This document shows, in pieces, positions 8,404 to 17,847 of a DNA stretch of 33,295 nt (positions are counted from its first letter, which is position 1; the number at the start of each line of letters is the position of its first letter). The translations under genes were made by a program, and so were the position numbers. Source of the stretch: Candidatus Poribacteria bacterium (GTDB lineage Bacteria; Poribacteria; WGA-4E; UBA9662); contig DTUY01000286.1 in NCBI GenBank assembly GCA_012963885.1, positions 1-33,295 on the forward strand, in the 5' to 3' direction. Under the pieces are notes generated by a model. That model was not told the DNA's origin. It searched no databases and saw only the letters and a list, made by a program, of their open reading frames with translations.

Positions 8404-11400
8404 ATGGAGAATCATAGAAGAAACTTGGTTTCGGTCTTTGCTGCATGTGTGTCACTAACCATTATTTTGGCCTGTTCTGAAGACACAGATAAGGAGAGCG
8501 TTGATTGGCCACAGTGGCGTTATAGTGCTGGGCGACTACCGTCTTCACCCAGCAAACTACCGTCCAAGTTGCACTTAAAATGGGTGCGTCAGTTCGATTT
8601 ACCTCAACCCGCTTGGCCTAAAGGACAAACAAAACTACAGTTTGATCTATCATACGAACCTGTGGTTATGGGTAAGCAAGTCTTTGTTCCCTCGATGGTG
8701 AATGACAGCGTCACTGCTTACCAGACGGAAACAGGCCGAGAACACTGGAGGTTCTTTGCCGACGCGCCGGTCCGCTTTGCTCCAATTGCTCGAAACGGAA
8801 AAGTCTATTTTGTTAGTGATGATGGCTACCTTTATTGTTTAGATGCTGATGATGGAGTCTTATTATGGAAGTTTCGGGGCGGACCTACAGACAGGAAAGT
8901 TTTGGGAAATGGTCGTTTAGTCAACGAGAATCCGGCACGAGGTGGTCCAGTTTTCTACGATGGTAAGATCTATTTTGCGTCTGGTATTTATCCTTTTGTC
9001 GGTACCTACCTGCATGCGCTTGAGGCTGAGACAGGCAACGTTGTTTGGACAAACAGTGGAAGCAATTCCATTTACGTCCTGCAAGCGCACTCAGCTCCTT
9101 CTTTCGCCGGCATATCTCCACAGGGATACTTGGTTGCCACCCCAAAGCACCTGTTTGTCTCAGGAGGTCGAACAGTTCCAGCCTGCTACGATCGACTGAC
9201 AGGGGAATTTCTGTACTACAATCCAGATAATAAACTTGGTGGGTACGAAGTCGCTGCTTTAGGAGAGGTGTATATAAACAGCAACTCCATTTTCAATTCG
9301 GCGAATGGTACTGAGATTATCCGCCAAAAAGATGGATCGCTGGTTACAGCAGATCGACTTTATCATGTAGGTGATGATGAAGTTTCGGTTTATGAATTTC
9401 CTGGTTATTATCAAGAATCTATCGACAGAAAGGGAGCAAAGACTACACACTACACCTATAAATTACTCAGTTCTCAACCAGTTTCATCCAAACCGGGCAG
9501 ATTATACATAAAAGCCGGGGATGACCTGGTGACAATTGACAAAAAAGGAAATATAATTACCATTGATGTCAGAGATCTAAATCGCATCGAAAGCACAGTA
9601 AAGGGAAAGATAGAAGGGACACCTTGGAGCGTTCTAGCTGCAGATAACAAACTTTTCGTCAGCACCATAGAAGGTAAAATCTATTGTTTTGGGGAGAGCT
9701 ACAGTACAGCAAAACGTTATAAGCCGAGGATCAAACAGCTTGAACATGATCAAGTTTGGTCGAAAGTTGCTGCGGACATCTTAGCGAAATTAGAGGTCAA
9801 GGACGGCTATTGTGTTTCACTCGGTCTTGGTAGTGGATACTTGGTGCAAGAACTGATTCATCAATCACAGTTTCACCTTGTGGTGATTGATCGAAACCCT
9901 TATGACATTGAAAATTTTCGCCAACGTATGAACATAGCAGGAGTATATGGACATCGCTTGACTGCGGTCGTTGGAGATCCGTTTGACTATTCTTTACCTC
10001 CATATCTGGCTAGACTTGTGGTATCGGAAGATGTCTTTGCTGCTGGTTTTGACTTCATCAAACATGATCCTAATAAGCTGTATCAACCAATCCGTCCTTA
10101 TGGTGGTATCGCTTGGCTGGGTGCTGGAAAGGATAAAAATTCGCTTATAAAATGGATCGGTAATTCTGGCCTCCCAAAGGCGGAATACCAGGATCTCGAA
10201 AATTTTGTCGTACTCCGACGTGTCGGCGCTTTGCCAAATTCTGCGGACTGGACACACAACTATTCGGATCCATCAAATAGCATCTTTTCAGCTGATCAGA
10301 TAAAAGCGCCTCTCGGACTGCTGTGGTTCGGCTCTCAACAGATAAATCTGGATGTTCTCCCCCGGCACGCACACGGTCCGAAGCCACATGTTGTTGGTGG
10401 ACGATTGATTATCCAAGGTGTGAATGTCTTGAGTGCTCGCGACGTCTACACTGGAAAAACACTATGGAAAAAAGAACTCAATAATTTAAATACTTTTGGT
10501 ATGTATTATGACAGCAGTTACACCCGAAGTGAAGGAATCAGACAAGATCATATTCCGGGAGCCAACGAATTTGGATCAAATATTGTATCCCTTGAGGATC
10601 GCATCTATCTGGCCAGTGGTCCTACTTGTCACGTGATAGATACGGATACTGGAAAGACCTTAGATCAATTCCAGCTGCCTTCTGCTGATGGTCGGAATTC
10701 TCCTAATTGGGGGTATATCTCAGTTACTGGTGATTTACTGATTGCGACATCCTCACCAATTGGAATTGGTAGTGTCAATGCGCCGATAGTGAACGTGGTA
10801 GCATACAGCCCGGATGGTAAGCGAATCATAACCGCCAACGAAAAAATAGCTACGATCTGGGATGCCAATAGTAACCGAGAGCTTTTTGTGCTGAAGGGGC
10901 ACTCAAAATACGTAACTTCAGTGGCATGGAGTTCGGATAGCAAGCAAGTCGCAACTGCCAGCGAAGACAAAACTGCTAGAGTCTGGGATACTGATAGTGG
11001 TCAAGAGCTATTCGTGCTAGAAGGCCATACCGAAGCAGTTAACTCAGTGGTATGGAGTCCAGATGGTAAACGAATCGTAACAACTAGTGAAGACAGAACG
11101 GCTAAGGTTTGGGATGCTCAAACCTCGGGTTCGTATAACGCAAAGGAACTATTTAACCTTGTTGGTAACATAAATGGGGACAGTGCTGTTGCTTATACGA
11201 TAGATGGTAAATGGATTGTAACAGGCGCGGAAACGGTTGAAACGTATCTTCCGAGACAAGCGGTCGCATATAATCCTAACAGTGAGCAGCTAGCCATGGC
11301 ATTCGGAGACCGAACCATAAAGATTTTAGATGCTAGTGACGGCCAAGAATTGTTTTCATGTGTTGGACACTCAGGTGATATTGCCTCGGTCGCATGGAGT

Positions 11401-13362
11401 CCGAATGGCAAATTACTAGCTTCAGCTAGCAGAGATAAGACAGCCAAGGTCTGGGATGCTCAAACCGAAAGTGCCAGTAGAGGTCAAGTTCTCTTTTCGC
11501 TTGCTGGTCATACTGGTAACCTAACCTCGGTCGCATGGAGTCCAGATGGTACAAAAATCGTAACGGCTAGCAGAGATAAGACAGCCAAGGTCTGGGATGC
11601 TCAAACCGAAAGTGCCAGTAGAGGTCAAGTTCTCTTTTCGTTTGATGTTCATATAGATGAGCTAACTTCGGTTGCGTGGAGTCCAGATGGTGAAAGAATC
11701 ATAACAGCTAGCCTCGACAAAACTACTAGATGCTGGGATGCTGACGATGGTAGAGAACTGTTTAACCTAACTGGACAGATCAAGGATATCGCAGACAATA
11801 CGCTTTTTTCTTCGGCCAGCAGAACATTGCTGGTGTTGAATCGTTATTCGGGCAAAATTCTATGGTCGAAGCAGGCTAAACATGGTTTCAGACACAATGC
11901 GATTGCGCTTGGAAACAACAAAATTTTTTGTCTGGATAAAATGTCTAAGCAAAAAACGGACTGGCTGAAACGCCGAGGAATCGTCAACCCAGCAATTCCA
12001 ATCCTCTATGCTTGCGATCTTAAAACGGGGAAAACGATTTGGTCAAACGCAGACGGCATATTCGGTACTTGGTTAAGTTATTCATTGGAACATGACGTGG
12101 TAATCGAAGCAACTAGACCTTCAGGTGACAGTGCGGAAGATGAATACGAACCTAGTTATTTCGGAAAGATTACTGCTTATCGTGGTTCGGATGGGAAAGT
12201 ACTGTGGTTTCATGACCAGAAAGAGGGAGCCTATTATGGTCCCGTGATTCTATACCGTGATATGGTTATTACACAATCGGGAGGTGGCAGCAACTCTGGG
12301 TATCCGATAACAAAAGCCCTCAACATTTTTACTGGAGAACATGTTACACGGACGCATCCTTTAACCAAAGAGACAATTCCTTGGCAGTGGCTCCGTTTTA
12401 AAGGGTGTAATTCTGCCATTGCTAGTGCAAACTTGATGGCTTTCCGCTCCGGATCAGCATCCTTCATTGACCTGACGAAGGGACAAGGAACTTCAAGTCT
12501 GGGTGGATTCCGAGCAGGTTGTACCTCGAATTTGATACCGGCTAATGGTGTGTTAAGCGCACCAGACTACACACGCACCTGTACCTGTAGTTATCAGAAT
12601 CAGGCTTCATTGGCTATGATTCACACACCTGAAGGTGAGGCTTGGAGCTTTGATTACTATCCCAACGTGGGTAAAGCTACACCTATAATGCATGTGGGAC
12701 TCAATTTAGGTGCACCAGGGAATCGGTTCGGGGAAAATGGTGTCTTATGGATGGAATATCCGAGTATTGGCGGTGTTTCACCCGACATTCCGGTTCGAAC
12801 GGTGAGTCAGAATCCAAAATGGTTTCATCACCATCAATCGAAAGTAGAAGGTGAATTCAACTGGATAACAGCTTCTGGAATAGAAGGTATCCATGAAGTC
12901 TGGATACGTCTGTTTATTCAGCCAGGGAGCATTGATCAGCCTGTTAGTTTGAACGAACAGGGTATTCCCGCGGGGTCCCACACCCAAAAAACCACGCTTG
13001 GTCTCATCCTCAAAGAGCAAGGATTCCTGAAGAACCGGAGCCAATGGAAGATCTGGTCCGAAGATGAAATTCTGGGGAGTTTTCAAGAACCTCGAGTCTA
13101 CAAGGTGAGTTTGTTTTTTGCCGAAACAACTAGTCTTGATGTCGGTGAACGCGTATTTGATGTTTATCTTCAAGACAAGCTAGTTTTGAAAAATTTTGAT
13201 ATTGTGCGAGAAAGCGGAAATCAAAATTCCAGCGTGGTTAAGACCTTCAAAAATATTCAAATCAAGAGCGATCTTAAAATTATGTTTTCACCTGTAAAAG
13301 GTCAACCGGTTCTATGCGGCGTCGAGATTATATCGGATGAATTAGATAAATTGTCGATGTAA
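8404..13362 (+). CDS. Giant lipoprotein: PQQ-type propeller with methyltransferase-like insert, embedded WD40 propeller and malectin-like C-terminus
   Basis: 1652 aa. Lipobox I-L-A-C with Cys24 after a short basic N-terminus indicates a lipoprotein. Residues about 36-455 hold PQQ/Kelch-like blades ('YFVSDDGYLYCLDADDGVLLW', 'ALEAETGNVVW'). Residues about 455-620 resemble a class I SAM-methyltransferase Rossmann fold: 'SLGLGSGYL' around 472-480, Asp496 after the second strand, 'LTAVVGD' later. PQQ blades resume (~670-780). From about 796 to 1133 come seven to eight WD40 repeats ending in W-D, one degenerate. PQQ blades resume again from 'LLVLNRYSGKILW' to about 1440. The end (about 1560-1652) has the 'YKVSLFFAETT...RVFDVYLQD' pattern of malectin-like sugar-binding domains. 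Propeller plus methyltransferase plus malectin architecture is known in planctomycete/lentisphaeral proteins (from memory); the WD40 insert is the unusual part. It starts 29 nt after the ATPase gene and is likely the substrate or partner of that exporter. Confidence 0.8.
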   Translation: MENHRRNLVSVFAACVSLTIILACSEDTDKESVDWPQWRYSAGRLPSSPSKLPSKLHLKWVRQFDLPQPAWPKGQTKLQFDLSYEPVVMGKQVFVPSMVNDSVTAYQTETGREHWRFFADAPVRFAPIARNGKVYFVSDDGYLYCLDADDGVLLWKFRGGPTDRKVLGNGRLVNENPARGGPVFYDGKIYFASGIYPFVGTYLHALEAETGNVVWTNSGSNSIYVLQAHSAPSFAGISPQGYLVATPKHLFVSGGRTVPACYDRLTGEFLYYNPDNKLGGYEVAALGEVYINSNSIFNSANGTEIIRQKDGSLVTADRLYHVGDDEVSVYEFPGYYQESIDRKGAKTTHYTYKLLSSQPVSSKPGRLYIKAGDDLVTIDKKGNIITIDVRDLNRIESTVKGKIEGTPWSVLAADNKLFVSTIEGKIYCFGESYSTAKRYKPRIKQLEHDQVWSKVAADILAKLEVKDGYCVSLGLGSGYLVQELIHQSQFHLVVIDRNPYDIENFRQRMNIAGVYGHRLTAVVGDPFDYSLPPYLARLVVSEDVFAAGFDFIKHDPNKLYQPIRPYGGIAWLGAGKDKNSLIKWIGNSGLPKAEYQDLENFVVLRRVGALPNSADWTHNYSDPSNSIFSADQIKAPLGLLWFGSQQINLDVLPRHAHGPKPHVVGGRLIIQGVNVLSARDVYTGKTLWKKELNNLNTFGMYYDSSYTRSEGIRQDHIPGANEFGSNIVSLEDRIYLASGPTCHVIDTDTGKTLDQFQLPSADGRNSPNWGYISVTGDLLIATSSPIGIGSVNAPIVNVVAYSPDGKRIITANEKIATIWDANSNRELFVLKGHSKYVTSVAWSSDSKQVATASEDKTARVWDTDSGQELFVLEGHTEAVNSVVWSPDGKRIVTTSEDRTAKVWDAQTSGSYNAKELFNLVGNINGDSAVAYTIDGKWIVTGAETVETYLPRQAVAYNPNSEQLAMAFGDRTIKILDASDGQELFSCVGHSGDIASVAWSPNGKLLASASRDKTAKVWDAQTESASRGQVLFSLAGHTGNLTSVAWSPDGTKIVTASRDKTAKVWDAQTESASRGQVLFSFDVHIDELTSVAWSPDGERIITASLDKTTRCWDADDGRELFNLTGQIKDIADNTLFSSASRTLLVLNRYSGKILWSKQAKHGFRHNAIALGNNKIFCLDKMSKQKTDWLKRRGIVNPAIPILYACDLKTGKTIWSNADGIFGTWLSYSLEHDVVIEATRPSGDSAEDEYEPSYFGKITAYRGSDGKVLWFHDQKEGAYYGPVILYRDMVITQSGGGSNSGYPITKALNIFTGEHVTRTHPLTKETIPWQWLRFKGCNSAIASANLMAFRSGSASFIDLTKGQGTSSLGGFRAGCTSNLIPANGVLSAPDYTRTCTCSYQNQASLAMIHTPEGEAWSFDYYPNVGKATPIMHVGLNLGAPGNRFGENGVLWMEYPSIGGVSPDIPVRTVSQNPKWFHHHQSKVEGEFNWITASGIEGIHEVWIRLFIQPGSIDQPVSLNEQGIPAGSHTQKTTLGLILKEQGFLKNRSQWKIWSEDEILGSFQEPRVYKVSLFFAETTSLDVGERVFDVYLQDKLVLKNFDIVRESGNQNSSVVKTFKNIQIKSDLKIMFSPVKGQPVLCGVEIISDELDKLSM
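11425..11640 (+). repeat. Duplicated WD40 blade: 75-bp exact direct repeat with 141-bp period
   Basis: Bases 11425-11499 are repeated exactly at 11566-11640. The flanking parts of the 141-bp unit are similar but not identical. The period equals 47 codons, one WD40 blade plus a short 'TESASRGQV' insert, so the reading frame is kept. This is a recent in-frame blade duplication or gene conversion inside the WD40 section of the giant lipoprotein. Confidence 0.95.
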
Positions 13363-13387
13363 GCCAGATCGGTGGTAGGAGATAGTG

Positions 13388-14212
13388 ATGGGGCGTCGTG
13401 AATTCTTTGTCAAAAACGGATACTGGGTCGAACCAAACCCACTTTTTTCAGATGATGAACTGGTGGCGTATCGGCAATCAATGTCGAACATTATGGATCA
13501 TAAATACGAATCGGGGCGTGAACCGATGCTAGGGAGAAATTGGCCGGAACAGACCGATTCAAATGGGCTTGTGCAAATTAACAACGCGTGGTGGGCTGGT
13601 GGTGTTATCCGTCAACTTGCACTGAATTCCCGTTTGGGAAAGATTGCGGTCGAACTTCTGCAGGTGAATGGTGTCTGTATGTGGCACGATCAGCTATTAT
13701 ACAAACCACCACGGTCAAAGAACGTGCCAGATGGAGGCAATGTTGGCTGGCACCAAGATTGGAACTACTGGCGAGTATGTGACGAACCGGATATGATAAC
13801 TGCTTGGGTGGCTTTGGATGATGTCATTGTAGAAAACGGCGCCATGATGGTTGTTTCTGGGAGTCACAGATGGAAACAGGCAATAAAACCCTCAGATCGT
13901 ACTTTAGACATGGAGTACACACTTAGTCAAGTCACGATACCAAAAGGTGAGAAACTGGACATTGTCTACTGTGAACTGAAAGCGGGTTGTGTCAGCTTTC
14001 ACCACGCGATTACCCTTCATGGATCGGGACCCAATCTGACCCAAAAACCTCGGATCGGTTTGGCCATCCATATGGTTGCGGATCATGTTCGATACACCAA
14101 AACAAATGGAGCTTCTCATAGCAATCTGAAGGTCTGCCCACGAGAAGAAGGTGCTTTTTTCCGCGGTGAGCAACATCCTGTGATCTGGCAGAGAATACCT
14201 TATGCACAGTGA
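13388..14212 (+). CDS. Phytanoyl-CoA dioxygenase (PhyH) family Fe(II)/2-oxoglutarate oxygenase
   Basis: 274 aa from ATG 13388. AGGAG at 13377-13381 lies 6 nt before it; a GTG at 13385 is in frame but too close to that site. The iron site is visible as H122-x-D124 in 'GWHQDWNYW' and His211 in 'ITLHGSGPN', with Arg222 ('KPRIGLAIHM') placed to hold 2-oxoglutarate. 'NGAMMVVSGSHRWK' is a typical PhyH core strand. The family hydroxylates varied small molecules, so the substrate cannot be read from sequence. It begins 25 nt after the giant propeller gene and is probably the last gene of that operon. A link between a cytoplasmic oxygenase and an envelope ABC system is not obvious and may be simple read-through. 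Confidence 0.9.
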   Translation: MGRREFFVKNGYWVEPNPLFSDDELVAYRQSMSNIMDHKYESGREPMLGRNWPEQTDSNGLVQINNAWWAGGVIRQLALNSRLGKIAVELLQVNGVCMWHDQLLYKPPRSKNVPDGGNVGWHQDWNYWRVCDEPDMITAWVALDDVIVENGAMMVVSGSHRWKQAIKPSDRTLDMEYTLSQVTIPKGEKLDIVYCELKAGCVSFHHAITLHGSGPNLTQKPRIGLAIHMVADHVRYTKTNGASHSNLKVCPREEGAFFRGEQHPVIWQRIPYAQ

Positions 14213-14277
14213 ATTATTAAGGTAAGGGCAGGAATTGGGATCAACACGAACTCAATTATGGCACGAACTGCCTGACT

Positions 14278-15282
14278 TTACTTTGGACGGAAGCGTTGGT
14301 TAGTACTTTGCAAAACTTCTGGATTGACAATTGCGTCTGGAATGTTTCCTGTCAGCACGTTCAACACACCCTTAGCCGCCGAAATTTGCAAATCGTTAAT
14401 CGATTCCTCTGACCAAAACGCCGCGTGTGGCGTAATAATGACATTATCCAAATCGAGCAGAGAGAAGTTATCGGCTGGAGGTTCTTCCGGCAACACATCT
14501 AGGCCAGCTCCAGCAATCCAATTCTCCTGTAGTGCCTGAAAGAGTGCGTCATGATTCACAATACCACCGCGAGCAGTATTGATCAAATAAGCAGTTGATT
14601 TCATTTTGCTAAGTGCATCAGCGTCAATCAGGTTATTCGTTTCAGGCACAAGCGGACAATGAATAGTGATAAAATCTGCTTCTGTCAGTAGTTCTTCAAA
14701 GTCGACATTTTTGACACCATAAGTCTTTGCGACTTTATCCGTCAGACTCGGCGAATAGGCTAAGATTTCCATACCGAATCCTTTTGCTTTTGGCACAATA
14801 AGCTTCCCAATTTTCCCAAACCCGACAATACCAAGCTTTTGTCCGCGAATACGATACATCTGCGGTCCGATATTGCGATCCCAACTTCTATTCTTAACCT
14901 CGTTATTGAGTCTTGGTATTTTTCGCGCCATCGCTAAAACCAAGGCCATAGCATGGTCAGATACTTCTTCAAGACAATAGGTCGGCACATTAAATACAAC
15001 CATACCCAAACTGGTAGCGGTTGCCACATCAATGTTGTCTAATCCGATTCCATAGCGACCAATAACCCGACATTTTTCAGCAGCTTTTACTACATCGGTT
15101 GTTACTTTTGCCCAATTTGTCAAGATACCATCAACATCAGGAGCGTATTTCAAGAACTCGATTTCTGTGCCGGTTTTGGCAACAATTAGCTCCGCACCAA
15201 TAGCTGACAATACCTCGCGTTCCGGCTCAAGCGTTGCCCAAGCGTAATCAGTAATTAAGATTTTGTGTTTCGACTGGCTCAT
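14278..15282 (-). CDS. D-2-hydroxyacid dehydrogenase (phosphoglycerate dehydrogenase-like)
   Basis: 334 aa, normal family length. NAD-binding motif G154-x-G156-x2-G159 in 'GIVGFGKIGK'. The catalytic set is present: Arg238 in 'NTARGG', Glu267 in 'LPEEPP' and His286 in 'TPHAAFWSEES'. The protein reduces 2-keto acids or oxidises D-2-hydroxyacids with NAD(H). The W-S-E-E-S run after the catalytic His is typical of the CtBP-like branch in which substrate is not predictable. Third gene of a - strand operon after a Gfo/Idh oxidoreductase and a sugar isomerase, so probably acting on a sugar-acid-derived keto or hydroxy acid (inference). The ribosome binding site is weak (GAAG some distance before ATG). 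Confidence 0.88.
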   Translation of the reverse strand: MSQSKHKILITDYAWATLEPEREVLSAIGAELIVAKTGTEIEFLKYAPDVDGILTNWAKVTTDVVKAAEKCRVIGRYGIGLDNIDVATATSLGMVVFNVPTYCLEEVSDHAMALVLAMARKIPRLNNEVKNRSWDRNIGPQMYRIRGQKLGIVGFGKIGKLIVPKAKGFGMEILAYSPSLTDKVAKTYGVKNVDFEELLTEADFITIHCPLVPETNNLIDADALSKMKSTAYLINTARGGIVNHDALFQALQENWIAGAGLDVLPEEPPADNFSLLDLDNVIITPHAAFWSEESINDLQISAAKGVLNVLTGNIPDAIVNPEVLQSTNQRFRPK

Positions 15283-15300
15283 GTTATTTCTTCATGAAAT

Positions 15301-15329
15301 GGGCGTATTACAACCACCGTAATACGCTC
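15301..15329 (-). repeat. Intercistronic stem-loop between isomerase and dehydrogenase genes
   Basis: Arms at 15301-15311 (GGGCGTATTAC) and 15319-15329 (GTAATACGCTC) pair over 11 bp with one G-U and a 7-nt loop. No T run follows on the transcribed (-) strand, so it is more likely an mRNA-stability or processing hairpin within the operon than a terminator. Confidence 0.55.
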
Positions 15330-15356
15330 AAAGTTAGCTGTTAATTGTATTGAGAT

Positions 15357-16382
15357 CTACTCTGCAAACTGAGCATCGAAAGCAATGTTAGATGTGGGGA
15401 AGTCCACTTTGCGAACAAATTCACAAGCTTCTGTTGCACCATGTTCACGGTCCATACGGCCATCTTCCCATTCAACTGAAAGAGGTCCATTGTAGCCGAT
15501 ATCGTTTAGTGCCACAATAATATCTTCAAACTGAATATCACCATGTCCGAGAGACCGAAAATCCCAGTAGCGACGCGGATCAGTAAAATCGGTATGACCA
15601 CCAAAAACACCCACTGTGCCATCACCATGCCCCCACCAAACGTCCTTCATATGCACGTGATAAATTCGATCGACGAAAACACGAATAAACTTGACATAAT
15701 CGACACCCTGATAGCCGAGATGCGATGGATCATAGTTAAAGCCAAATCGTATATGACCATTAACAGCATCAATCGCCCGCTCGGATGACGCAATGTCGAA
15801 GGCGATTTCGGTGGGATGCACCTCAAGGCCAAAGTTGACATTGACTTCGTCAAAGGCATCTAGAATAGGAGTAAAACGTCCGCCAAAATCTTCGAATCCC
15901 TTGTTCCAGTAATCCTGGCTCGTTGGTGGGAAAGCATAAAGAGAATGCCAGATACTTGAGCCGGTGAAGCCATTGACGACTGCGGGGAATTCTTCCCCTT
16001 CGGGTCGAGCATCAATGAACAGCCGACAGGCCTTGGCTGCGTCGATCATCTTTTGCGCTGCACGCTGACGAACGCCTTCTGGATCTCCATCGCCCCAAAC
16101 GTCTGCGGGTAAAATTTCCTTGTGCCGATCATCAATGTTGTCACAAATTGCCTGACCAACTAAGTGATTGGATACCGAATAGGCTGTAAGTCCATGTTTG
16201 TCAAGAGTATCCCATCTTGTCTTGATATAACCATCATCGGATAGGGCTTTGTCAATTTCAAAGTGATCTCCCCAGCAGGCTAGTTCAATACCATCGTAAC
16301 CGAAGCTGCTGGCTCTCTCGCAGGCTGTATCAAAATCCAAATCTGCCCACTGACCAGTGAATAGGGTTACAGGTCTTGCCAT
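15357..16382 (-). CDS. Sugar phosphate isomerase/epimerase (AP endonuclease 2-like TIM barrel)
   Basis: 341 aa. It is a xylose-isomerase-like TIM barrel: '[15 protein letters not shown]' near the start, and the metal ligands of the family are visible as Glu187 ('GLEVHPTE'), Asp218 and His221 ('NYDPSHLGY'), His242/His244 ('YHVHMKD') and Glu304 ('LSVEWED'). Members (IolE/IolI/UlaE-like) isomerise, epimerise or dehydrate sugars and inosose. The start is firm: GAGGAG ends 8 nt before the ATG. It sits between Gfo/Idh and dehydrogenase genes with short gaps (37 and 74 nt), a common catabolic pairing in which the oxidoreductase makes a keto-sugar that the isomerase processes. Substrate not known. 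Confidence 0.9.
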   Translation of the reverse strand: MARPVTLFTGQWADLDFDTACERASSFGYDGIELACWGDHFEIDKALSDDGYIKTRWDTLDKHGLTAYSVSNHLVGQAICDNIDDRHKEILPADVWGDGDPEGVRQRAAQKMIDAAKACRLFIDARPEGEEFPAVVNGFTGSSIWHSLYAFPPTSQDYWNKGFEDFGGRFTPILDAFDEVNVNFGLEVHPTEIAFDIASSERAIDAVNGHIRFGFNYDPSHLGYQGVDYVKFIRVFVDRIYHVHMKDVWWGHGDGTVGVFGGHTDFTDPRRYWDFRSLGHGDIQFEDIIVALNDIGYNGPLSVEWEDGRMDREHGATEACEFVRKVDFPTSNIAFDAQFAE

Positions 16383-16419
16383 TTTGTCTTCTCCTCTTCT
16401 TAAATTGTATTAATGAAAT

Positions 16420-17592
16420 TTATTGCGGTGGTGTATAACTTGCGTCAATCCAAGCACGTGCGTTTCCGCTCTCGACAGCTTTATGAATGAAATGCACACC
16501 AATGGCACCGTCCTGAACCGTCGGAAAATCGGTGTCAAATTCACCGAGATCTTGGTCGGCAATCTTAGCTGCCATAGTACGTGTCGCATTGACGTATATG
16601 TTAGCGAAGGCCTCGATAAATGCTTCCGGATGACCGAAAGGAATCCGTGAATTGTGGACAGCAATCTCTGCCAAGTAGTCATTTCCCCGTTTATATACTT
16701 GCTCTGGACCATCTGGATATTTGACAGACAAGTAATTTGGATTTTCTTGTCGCCACCTGAGAGAAGCCTTGGTACCGTAAATACGGATGTTAATATCGTT
16801 TTCCTCACCGACTGAAATCTGTGAAGCATAAAGGATTCCACGCGCCCCACCTTTGTAGTGAACCAGAAGGTTTCCATCATCCTCAAGCTGACGGCCAGGG
16901 ACAAAGGTTGTTAGATCCGCACAAATTTCTTCAATCTCTAGCTCGGTAATATAACGCGCTAGGTTTTCTGCATGTGATCCGATATCAGCAATACACGACG
17001 ATACACCTGCCTGATTCGGATCCGTCCGCCAGACCGCTTGTTTGGCTCCTTCGGCTTCTAGTAGGGTGGCTAACCAACCCTGCGGATATTCGACAACAAC
17101 CTTCCGAATATCACCCAGTTCTCCATTCCTAACAAGCTCACGTGCTTGTTTAACCATTGGATAACCAGTGTAATTATGAGTTAAGGCAAAAACGGTATCA
17201 TGTTTTGATACAAGTTTACAGAGTGACTCTGCATCTTCTACAGTATTTGTCATAGGCTTATCGCAGACCACATGGAACCCAGCTTCAATGAAAGCCTTTG
17301 CTACCTGGAAATGGACGTGGTTAGGCGTGACGATTGATACAAAATCGATTCGTTCTCCTTCCAAAAGACGGCTTTCCTGCTCCGCCATCTCCTGATACGA
17401 GTTATATACTCGACTCGAATCTAAAAGAAGTTCTTCGCCTTGCTGACGAGATTTTTCTGGATCAGACGAGAATGCTCCCGCAACCAACTCAATTTCCCCA
17501 TCAAGTGCCGCAGCCTTCCGATGTACGGCACCAATAAAAGCCCCAGGTCCGCCACCAACCATACCGTAGCGGATTCTCCTTCCAAGTACCAT
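16420..17592 (-). CDS. Gfo/Idh/MocA family oxidoreductase
   Basis: 390 aa, first gene of the - strand sugar operon. The N-terminal Rossmann fold begins '[16 protein letters not shown]'. The family's E/D-K-P triad is intact as 'VVCDKPMTN', and the later '[15 protein letters not shown]' provides the active-site Asp/His pair. These NAD(P)-dependent enzymes oxidise or reduce sugars and inositols. The ATG at 17592 is needed to keep the first beta strand; a good AAGGAG lies just inside the gene and is therefore not the start signal. Neighbouring isomerase and hydroxyacid dehydrogenase genes suggest a short pathway for an uncommon sugar. Confidence 0.92.
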   Translation of the reverse strand: MVLGRRIRYGMVGGGPGAFIGAVHRKAAALDGEIELVAGAFSSDPEKSRQQGEELLLDSSRVYNSYQEMAEQESRLLEGERIDFVSIVTPNHVHFQVAKAFIEAGFHVVCDKPMTNTVEDAESLCKLVSKHDTVFALTHNYTGYPMVKQARELVRNGELGDIRKVVVEYPQGWLATLLEAEGAKQAVWRTDPNQAGVSSCIADIGSHAENLARYITELEIEEICADLTTFVPGRQLEDDGNLLVHYKGGARGILYASQISVGEENDINIRIYGTKASLRWRQENPNYLSVKYPDGPEQVYKRGNDYLAEIAVHNSRIPFGHPEAFIEAFANIYVNATRTMAAKIADQDLGEFDTDFPTVQDGAIGVHFIHKAVESGNARAWIDASYTPPQ

Positions 17593-17737
17593 TCTTTAGC
17601 TTTCTCCGCAACTACATATTTACAGATTACTTCCATCTGGTAATGGCTGATTATAGCATGACACATCTCTATTGTCAATCAAGCAGCATATGGATTTATT
17701 TTGGGCGATTAAGATATGTTTTTACGTCCAATTTTAA

Positions 17738-17766
17738 TTGACAAACACTGGTTAGATATGTATTAT
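17738..17766 (+). promoter_or_regulatory. Near-consensus sigma70-type promoter for the lytic transglycosylase gene
   Basis: TTGACA (17738-17743), 17-nt spacer, TATTAT (17761-17766), lying about 80 nt before the start codon in a divergent intergenic region. It is one of the best promoter matches I noticed in the window. Confidence 0.62.
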
Positions 17767-17847
17767 TGCTGAGAAATTGGCCTTCGGATACGGCATCCGT
17801 CATGGCGCTAAAATTGTTAATGATTTTGCTGGTTTTTCGAGTTGAAA

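Noticed and set aside
14213..14277. Imperfect inverted pairing between convergent PhyH and dehydrogenase genes
   Set aside because: The arms (GGGCAG with CTGCCT, AATTG with CAATT) are short and interrupted. Termination is likely needed here, but this structure is not convincing enough to call.
16410..16904. 164-aa open frame on the - strand
   Set aside because: It overlaps the Gfo/Idh gene out of frame, has no family features and no ribosome binding site. The Gfo/Idh frame has all its motifs.
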